A stretch of 64,000 nucleotides of DNA, from contig NZ_ATAX01000028.1 in assembly GCF_000571935.1 (NCBI RefSeq), positions 5,001 to 69,000 on the forward strand, in the 5' to 3' direction. Below the pieces are notes generated by a model, which searched no databases, was not told the origin of the DNA, and saw nothing but the letters and a program-made list of their open reading frames with translations. The number at the start of each line of letters is the position of its first letter. Positions within the stretch are counted from its first letter, which is position 1. This document shows positions 59,743 to 64,000 of the stretch, one piece after another. Origin of the DNA: Ruminococcus flavefaciens 007c. Its GTDB lineage: Bacteria > Bacillota > Clostridia > Oscillospirales > Ruminococcaceae. A program made the translations under genes and the position numbers.

Positions 59743-59919
59743 TTACGCTTCTGTAACCTCAACGAGGTGTGAGATCTTCTTTATTTTTCCGTTTGTCTGC
59801 TCATTGTCGGGCTGTGTTGTTACATCTCCGACCTTCTTGAGGCCAAGTGACTGAGCAGTAGCGATCTGGTCCTGCTTTCTACCAATGAGACTCTTTACGA
59901 GCTTGATATTCTTTGCCAT
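59743..59919 (-). CDS. rpmD: Ribosomal protein uL30
   Basis: The 58-codon gene was found between rpsE and rplO. The product is [20 protein letters not shown], then [20 protein letters not shown] and [18 protein letters not shown], the L30 pattern (KSxIGRKxxQxxTxxxLGLxKxxxxV). The length is normal for bacteria. Confidence 0.95.
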   Translation of the reverse strand: MAKNIKLVKSLIGRKQDQIATAQSLGLKKVGDVTTQPDNEQTNGKIKKISHLVEVTEA

Positions 59920-59933
59920 TTCTTACTGCCTCC

Positions 59934-60434
59934 TTAACCTAAAATTTCCTTAACGGTCTTGCCTCTCTTAGCAGCAACATCCTTAGCGGAAGTGCAGTTT
60001 ACGAGGCCGTTGATTGTAGCTCTTACTACGTTGCAGGGATTATTTGAACGAAGAGACTTTGTTCTGATGTCCTTGATGCCTGCTACTTCGATTACGGCAC
60101 GAACAGGACCGCCTGCGATAACGCCGGTACCGGGTGCAGCGGGCTTCATGAGAACTCTGCCTGCGCCGAATGCGCCAACGATCTCGTGGGGGATTGTTGT
60201 TCCCTTGAGAGCGACCTTTACAAGGTTCTTCTTTGCGTCCTCGATGCCCTTACGGATCGCATCGGGAACTTCTCCTGACTTTCCGAGTCCGAAGCCGACT
60301 GTACCATTTCCGTCGCCTACTACTACGAGTGCGGAGAACTTCATGATACGGCCGCCCTTAACGGTCTTTGATACACGGTTGATAGCTACAACCTTCTCAA
60401 CGAACTCAGGAGCCTGTGTTTCAATATTAGCCAT
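59934..60434 (-). CDS. rpsE: Ribosomal protein uS5
   Basis: The 166-aa protein has the double-stranded RNA-binding S5 domain ([42 protein letters not shown]) and the C-terminal domain ([40 protein letters not shown]). It occupies the normal position in the spc operon. Confidence 0.98.
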   Translation of the reverse strand: MANIETQAPEFVEKVVAINRVSKTVKGGRIMKFSALVVVGDGNGTVGFGLGKSGEVPDAIRKGIEDAKKNLVKVALKGTTIPHEIVGAFGAGRVLMKPAAPGTGVIAGGPVRAVIEVAGIKDIRTKSLRSNNPCNVVRATINGLVNCTSAKDVAAKRGKTVKEILG

Positions 60435-60449
60435 TGTTTAACCTCCCTC

Positions 60450-60809
60450 TTAGAACTTTAATCCGTTTTCACGAGCACCCTCTGCGAGTTCCTTGACTCT
60501 GCCGTGGTAGAGGTAGCCGCCTCTGTCGAAAACTACTTCGCTGATACCCTTATCAGCTGCATTCTTAGCGATCATCTCGCCGACCTTGCGGGCACCCTCA
60601 ACGTTGCCGCCGTTGCCCTCAAAGCCCTTATCCATGCTTGATGCAGAAGCAAGAGTAACACCGTTTACATCATCGATGAGCTGAGCATAGATGTGCTTTG
60701 TTGAACGGAACACATTCAGACGGGGACGCTCGGAAGTTCCAGAGATCTTTGCGCGAACTCTGCGATGTCTCTTTAATCTTGCCTTATTGCTGTCAAATTT
60801 CTTAATCAT
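60450..60809 (-). CDS. rplR: Ribosomal protein uL18
   Basis: The 119-aa 5S rRNA-binding protein has [44 protein letters not shown] and ends [27 protein letters not shown], typical of L18. Confidence 0.98.
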   Translation of the reverse strand: MIKKFDSNKARLKRHRRVRAKISGTSERPRLNVFRSTKHIYAQLIDDVNGVTLASASSMDKGFEGNGGNVEGARKVGEMIAKNAADKGISEVVFDRGGYLYHGRVKELAEGARENGLKF

Positions 60810-60828
60810 AGCAATTTGCTCCTTTTAA

Positions 60829-61374
60829 TTACTTCTTGCCCTTACCAGCTTTACCTTCCTTGCGGATGATATGCTCGCCTTCGTATCTGATACCCTTGCC
60901 CTTGTACGGCTCAGGGGGACGCTTTTCACGTATCTCTGCTGCAACCTGACCTACAGCCTGCTTGTCGATACCGGTTACCACGATCTTGTTGGGCTGAGGA
61001 ACTTCCAGCTTGATAGCGTCTGTATCCTCGAATACAACAGGATGTGAGAAGCCAAGGTTAAGTGTTACCTTGTTGCCGCTCTTTGCAGCACGGTAGCCGA
61101 CACCCTCGATCTCGAGAGTCTTTGAATATCCGTTTGTTACACCCTCAACCATATTGTTGATAAGTGTTCTTGTAAGACCATGAAGTGAACGAAGACGCTT
61201 ATCATCGTTAGGTCTTGTAACTGTTATAGTGCCATTGTCGACTTCTATGCCGAGCTCAGCACTGAACTGTCTTGAAAGCTGGCCCTTAGGTCCCTTTACA
61301 GTGAGAAGATTGTTCTCATTCTTTACCTCTACACCTGCAGGAACGCTGATGGGCATTCTACCGATTCTTGACAT
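60829..61374 (-). CDS. rplF: Ribosomal protein uL6
   Basis: The 181-aa protein starts [16 protein letters not shown], has the duplicated L6 fold, and ends in [28 protein letters not shown], the L6 signature. Confidence 0.98.
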   Translation of the reverse strand: MSRIGRMPISVPAGVEVKNENNLLTVKGPKGQLSRQFSAELGIEVDNGTITVTRPNDDKRLRSLHGLTRTLINNMVEGVTNGYSKTLEIEGVGYRAAKSGNKVTLNLGFSHPVVFEDTDAIKLEVPQPNKIVVTGIDKQAVGQVAAEIREKRPPEPYKGKGIRYEGEHIIRKEGKAGKGKK

Positions 61375-61388
61375 TATCAGTTTCCTCC

Positions 61389-61787
61389 TTACCAGATGTA
61401 TGCAAGAACTTCGCCGCCGACATTGAGCTCTCTTGCCTTCTTGTCTGTTACGATGCCCTTTGAAGTTGAAACGATTGCAATACCAAGGCCTTTTCTTACC
61501 TTAGGCATATCTGCGCAGCTTGAATATATACGCAGACCGGGCTTAGAAACTCTTCTGAGGCCCGTTATAACGGGAGACTTGTTGTCGCCGTATTTAAGCG
61601 TGATCCTGATAACACCCTGCTTTCCGTCTTCGATGAGCTGGAAGCCCTTTACATAGCCCTCGTCTACGAGGATCTGTGTGATGTCCTTCTTTACTCTTGA
61701 AGCGGGAACGTCAACAGTGGCGTGCTTTGCAGTATTCGCATTGCGAATTCTTGTTAAAAGATCAGCGATTGTATCAGTTATCTGCAT
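61389..61787 (-). CDS. rpsH: Ribosomal protein uS8
   Basis: The 132-aa protein starts [21 protein letters not shown] and ends [31 protein letters not shown], diagnostic of S8, the usual spc operon autoregulator. Confidence 0.98.
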   Translation of the reverse strand: MQITDTIADLLTRIRNANTAKHATVDVPASRVKKDITQILVDEGYVKGFQLIEDGKQGVIRITLKYGDNKSPVITGLRRVSKPGLRIYSSCADMPKVRKGLGIAIVSTSKGIVTDKKARELNVGGEVLAYIW

Positions 61788-61811
61788 GCCGAATGACCTC
61801 CTTCTTGTATT

Positions 61812-61997
61812 TTACCAGCTTGCCTTTTTAACACCAGGAATCTGACCGTCGTGTGCAAGCTCTCTGAAGCAGATACGGCAGATGCCGAACTTTCTGAGAT
61901 ATGCGTGCGGTCTGCCACAGATCTTACATCTGTTGTAAGCTCTTGTGGAATACTTGGGAGTTCTCTGCTGCTTATTGATCATTGCCTTCTTAGCCAT
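61812..61997 (-). CDS. rpsN: Ribosomal protein uS14, zinc (type Z) form
   Basis: The 61-aa protein reads [20 protein letters not shown], then [22 protein letters not shown] and so on, with both CxxC pairs of the zinc form. The start at 61997 is preceded by GGGAGG; the 84-aa frame that extends upstream enters rplE and is rejected. Confidence 0.96.
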   Translation of the reverse strand: MAKKAMINKQQRTPKYSTRAYNRCKICGRPHAYLRKFGICRICFRELAHDGQIPGVKKASW

Positions 61998-62013
61998 TTT
62001 ATTTCCTCCCTGA

Positions 62014-62553
62014 TTACTTGATGAACGGAGCGCCCATAAGTGAAAGGAGCTCTCTTGCCTCTTCATCGGTCTTAGCTGTTGTGATGAAGTTTATATCCAT
62101 ACCTCTTACCTTGTCGATCTTGTCGTATTCGATCTCAGGGAAGATGAGCTGTTCTTTGATACCTGTTGAGTAGTTGCCCTTGCCGTCAAATGAATTTGCG
62201 CTGATTCCTCTGAAGTCACGTACACGGGGGAACGCAACGTTGAAGAGCTTGTTTACAAATTCATACATTCTTTCGCCTCTGAGAGTAACCTTTACACCGA
62301 TGGGCATACCCTCACGGAGCTTGAAGTTAGCAACAGACTTCTTAGCTCTGCACACTACGGGCTTCTGACCTGTGATTGCTGCGAGATCGGTCATGATCGC
62401 ATCGATGACCTTTGCGTTGTCCTTAGCTTCGCCTGCGCCGACATTGATTACTACCTTGTCGAGCTTCGGGATCTGCATAACGCTCTTGTAGCCAAACTTC
62501 TTCATAAGTGCAGGAGCAACGTCGCTAACATATAAATCCTTTAAACTTGCCAT
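62014..62553 (-). CDS. rplE: Ribosomal protein uL5
   Basis: The 179-aa 5S rRNA-binding protein has the L5 marks [51 protein letters not shown] and [33 protein letters not shown]. Position and length are standard. Confidence 0.98.
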   Translation of the reverse strand: MASLKDLYVSDVAPALMKKFGYKSVMQIPKLDKVVINVGAGEAKDNAKVIDAIMTDLAAITGQKPVVCRAKKSVANFKLREGMPIGVKVTLRGERMYEFVNKLFNVAFPRVRDFRGISANSFDGKGNYSTGIKEQLIFPEIEYDKIDKVRGMDINFITTAKTDEEARELLSLMGAPFIK

Positions 62554-62571
62554 GTCGTTTCTCCTTTACTA

Positions 62572-62913
62572 TTATTCAAAAGACTTTCCGCACTTCTTGC
62601 AAACGCGGAGCTTCTTGCCGTCCTCAATAACGTGACCTACTCTTGTGGGCTTGCCGCACTTGGGGCATACAAGCTGTACCTTGCAGGCGTAAACGGGAGC
62701 CTCTGTCTTGATGATGCCGCCCTTTTCGCCCATTCTTGTAGGCTTTACGTGCTTTGTGATCATGTTGATTCCCTCAACGATGACCTTGTTCTCCTTGGGG
62801 CTTACTTCTACGACCTTGCCGGTCTTTCTGTCGCCCTTGCTGTCGAACTTGTCCTCATACTTGCCGGTGAGAAGGATTACAGTGTCACCGGTTTTAACAT
62901 GTAAATTATTCAT
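62572..62913 (-). CDS. rplX: Ribosomal protein uL24 with C-terminal zinc-ribbon cysteines
   Basis: The 113-aa protein has the KOW core (HVKTGDTVILLTGKYEDKFDSKGDRKTGKVVEVSPKENKVIVEGIN) and a C-terminal CPKCGKPTRVG...CKKCGKSFE with two CxxC pairs that can bind zinc. Many L24 proteins lack these Cys, so this is the zinc-ribbon subtype, not rare in clostridia. Confidence 0.96.
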   Translation of the reverse strand: MNNLHVKTGDTVILLTGKYEDKFDSKGDRKTGKVVEVSPKENKVIVEGINMITKHVKPTRMGEKGGIIKTEAPVYACKVQLVCPKCGKPTRVGHVIEDGKKLRVCKKCGKSFE

Positions 62914-62931
62914 AATCGAATGACACCTCCA

Positions 62932-63300
62932 TTAAAGAACTTCAGGGGCGAGGCTGAGGATCTTTGTGTACTCCTTTTCACGGAGCTCCTTAGCAACAGG
63001 TCCGAAAATACGGGTACCCTTGGGGTTCTTGTCTTCCTTAATAATTACAGCAGCGTTCTCATCAAAGCGGATGTAAGTACCGTCCTCTCTTCTGAGACCC
63101 TTTGCTGAACGAACGATAACTGCCTTTACAACATCGCCCTTCTTTACAACGCCTCCGGGTGTTGCTTTCTTAACTGAAGCAACTACTACATCGCCGATAT
63201 TTGCATATCTTCTGCGTGTACCTCCCAGAACTCTGATACACATAAGCTCCTTAGCGCCTGTGTTATCAGCGACTTTAAGATAAGTCTGCATCTGTATCAC
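62932..63300 (-). CDS. rplN: Ribosomal protein uL14
   Basis: The 122-aa protein begins [21 protein letters not shown] and has [38 protein letters not shown], the L14 signature. Confidence 0.98.
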   Translation of the reverse strand: MIQMQTYLKVADNTGAKELMCIRVLGGTRRRYANIGDVVVASVKKATPGGVVKKGDVVKAVIVRSAKGLRREDGTYIRFDENAAVIIKEDKNPKGTRIFGPVAKELREKEYTKILSLAPEVL

Positions 63301-63339
63301 AGCGAGTTCCTCCTTTCAAGCTTTAAGCTTCTATCAAAA

Positions 63340-63600
63340 TTACTTAGCCTTTTCAATGATATTTGTTACACGCCATCTCTTGTCCTTGGAAAGCGGACGT
63401 GTTTCCATAACCTCAACGCGGTCACCGATTCTGCACTCATTGTTTTCATCGTGAGCCTTAAGCTTAACGGTACGCTTGATGATCTTCTTATAAAGCGGGT
63501 GTTTAACGTTATCAACGATAGCAACTACGACGGTTTTATCCATCTTATCGCTTACAACCTTACCTACTCTTGTTTTTCTAAGGTTTCTCTCAGTAGACAT
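63340..63600 (-). CDS. rpsQ: Ribosomal protein uS17
   Basis: The 86-aa protein has [24 protein letters not shown], then [45 protein letters not shown], typical of S17. Confidence 0.98.
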   Translation of the reverse strand: MSTERNLRKTRVGKVVSDKMDKTVVVAIVDNVKHPLYKKIIKRTVKLKAHDENNECRIGDRVEVMETRPLSKDKRWRVTNIIEKAK

Positions 63601-63619
63601 TAGCTAAATCCTCCCTTTC

Positions 63620-63820
63620 TTACTGCTGTGCAGCAAGCTCTGCCTCACGCAGAGATGTCTTGATGCGTGCAATATCCTTCTTTACAGCCTTGAGACGAGC
63701 TGTATTATCAAGCTGATTGATTGCCAGCTGGAAGCGAAGAGCGAAGAGCTCCTCCTTGAGGCTGGCGAGCTTCTCGTTGAGCTCATCAACTGACATTTCT
63801 CTGATTTCCGATGCCTTCAT
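63620..63820 (-). CDS. rpmC: Ribosomal protein uL29
   Basis: The 66-aa protein is two helices with [54 protein letters not shown], the L29 signature. Its ATG overlaps the rplP stop as TAATG, so translation is coupled. Confidence 0.97.
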   Translation of the reverse strand: MKASEIREMSVDELNEKLASLKEELFALRFQLAINQLDNTARLKAVKKDIARIKTSLREAELAAQQ

Positions 63821-64000
63821 TACTGCTCAACCTCCTGCTCTGCTTTTGTTACGAACTTACACTTGATAGGAAGCTTGTGCATAGCCAGACGCATAGCTTC
63901 TCTTGCAGTTTCCTCAGCTACGCCCTTGATCTCAAAGAGAACTCTGCCGGGCTTTACTACTGCTACCCAGTACTCGGGTGAGCCCTTACCTGAACCCATT
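63820..64000 (-). CDS. rplP: Ribosomal protein uL16, C-terminal part (cut by window edge)
   Basis: About 59 codons are visible, reading [20 protein letters not shown], then [20 protein letters not shown] and [36 protein letters not shown] is the L16 signature. The N-terminus lies beyond the right end of the window. Confidence 0.96.
   Translation of the reverse strand, partial: MGSGKGSPEYWVAVVKPGRVLFEIKGVAEETAREAMRLAMHKLPIKCKFVTKAEQEVEQ

Noticed and set aside
1..64000. tRNA, rRNA, CRISPR, prophage or insertion sequences
   Set aside because: I looked through all spacers and saw no cloverleaf-like sequence, repeat-spacer array, integrase or intact transposase. Only small possible remnants are reported.

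Overview
The window looks like chromosomal DNA from a cellulolytic Ruminococcus-type member of the Clostridia. The reasons are a secreted GH9 cellulase with a CBM3c-like module, a Thr-rich linker and a C-terminal dockerin; an expansin with a dockerin-like calcium loop; Firmicutes-style Shine-Dalgarno sequences (AGGAGG) and TTGACA/TATAAT promoters with 17-bp spacing almost everywhere; a Gram-positive type IV pilus (no PilQ secretin); and a Zn-type S14 and KOW protein in the spc operon. The species assignment is inference only. No rRNA, tRNA, CRISPR array, phage or intact insertion sequence was seen.

Layout. (1) 1-13,787: a type IV pilus locus. Two pilin genes with private promoters and terminators (one cut by the window edge) are followed by pilT and pilB, a divergent prepilin peptidase gene, and a leftward operon pilC, fused pilM-pilN, pilO, a 943-residue PilX-like protein, and two more prepilins. 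(2) 14,232-21,864, leftward: uvrC, a DUF5662-type gene, a LacI-type regulator, a 64-aa gene, a TPR protein and a 790-aa low-complexity repeat protein with a long GC-rich leader. (3) 22,419-41,468, rightward: a purine biosynthesis supercluster (purE, purC, a purF homologue, purM, purN, purO, the transformylase half of purH, purD), heavily interleaved with a glycosyltransferase, small membrane proteins, a lipoprotein and an expansin. (4) 41,601-42,929: an orphan Phd/YefM-like antitoxin gene, pspA and a 57-aa membrane protein gene. (5) 43,179-45,617, leftward: the GH9 cellulase. (6) 45,897-51,884, rightward: two tandem Tim44-like zinc-ribbon membrane proteins, a gene remnant, then a response regulator / sensor kinase / HtrA protease operon. 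(7) 51,878-64,000, leftward: a small membrane protein gene and yajC, then the distal S10-spc-alpha ribosomal operon read backwards from rplQ and rpoA through secY, adk, map and infA to a cut rplP.

How the parts fit. The pilus genes supply a core assembly machine: extension and retraction ATPases, platform protein, PilMNO alignment proteins, prepilin peptidase and several prepilins. The dockerin cellulase and expansin point to plant cell-wall breakdown, for which pili could serve adhesion. The purine genes cover many steps from PRPP to IMP, but purL, purB and purK are not in the window. IMP formation uses a split system, a stand-alone AICAR transformylase plus an archaeal-type PurO cyclohydrolase. 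The PurF homologue has lost its glutaminase active site. The kinase/regulator/HtrA operon together with PspA and YajC forms an envelope maintenance group.

The items most worth a second look are the glutaminase-dead PurF homologue in an otherwise orthodox purine cluster, the 943-aa pilus-operon protein with a bactofilin-like middle, the 790-aa repeat protein paired with a TPR protein, the expansin with a single dockerin-like loop, the tandem Asp/Trp-rich Tim44-like proteins, and the terminator hairpin after yajC whose 3' arm is also the next gene's ribosome binding site.
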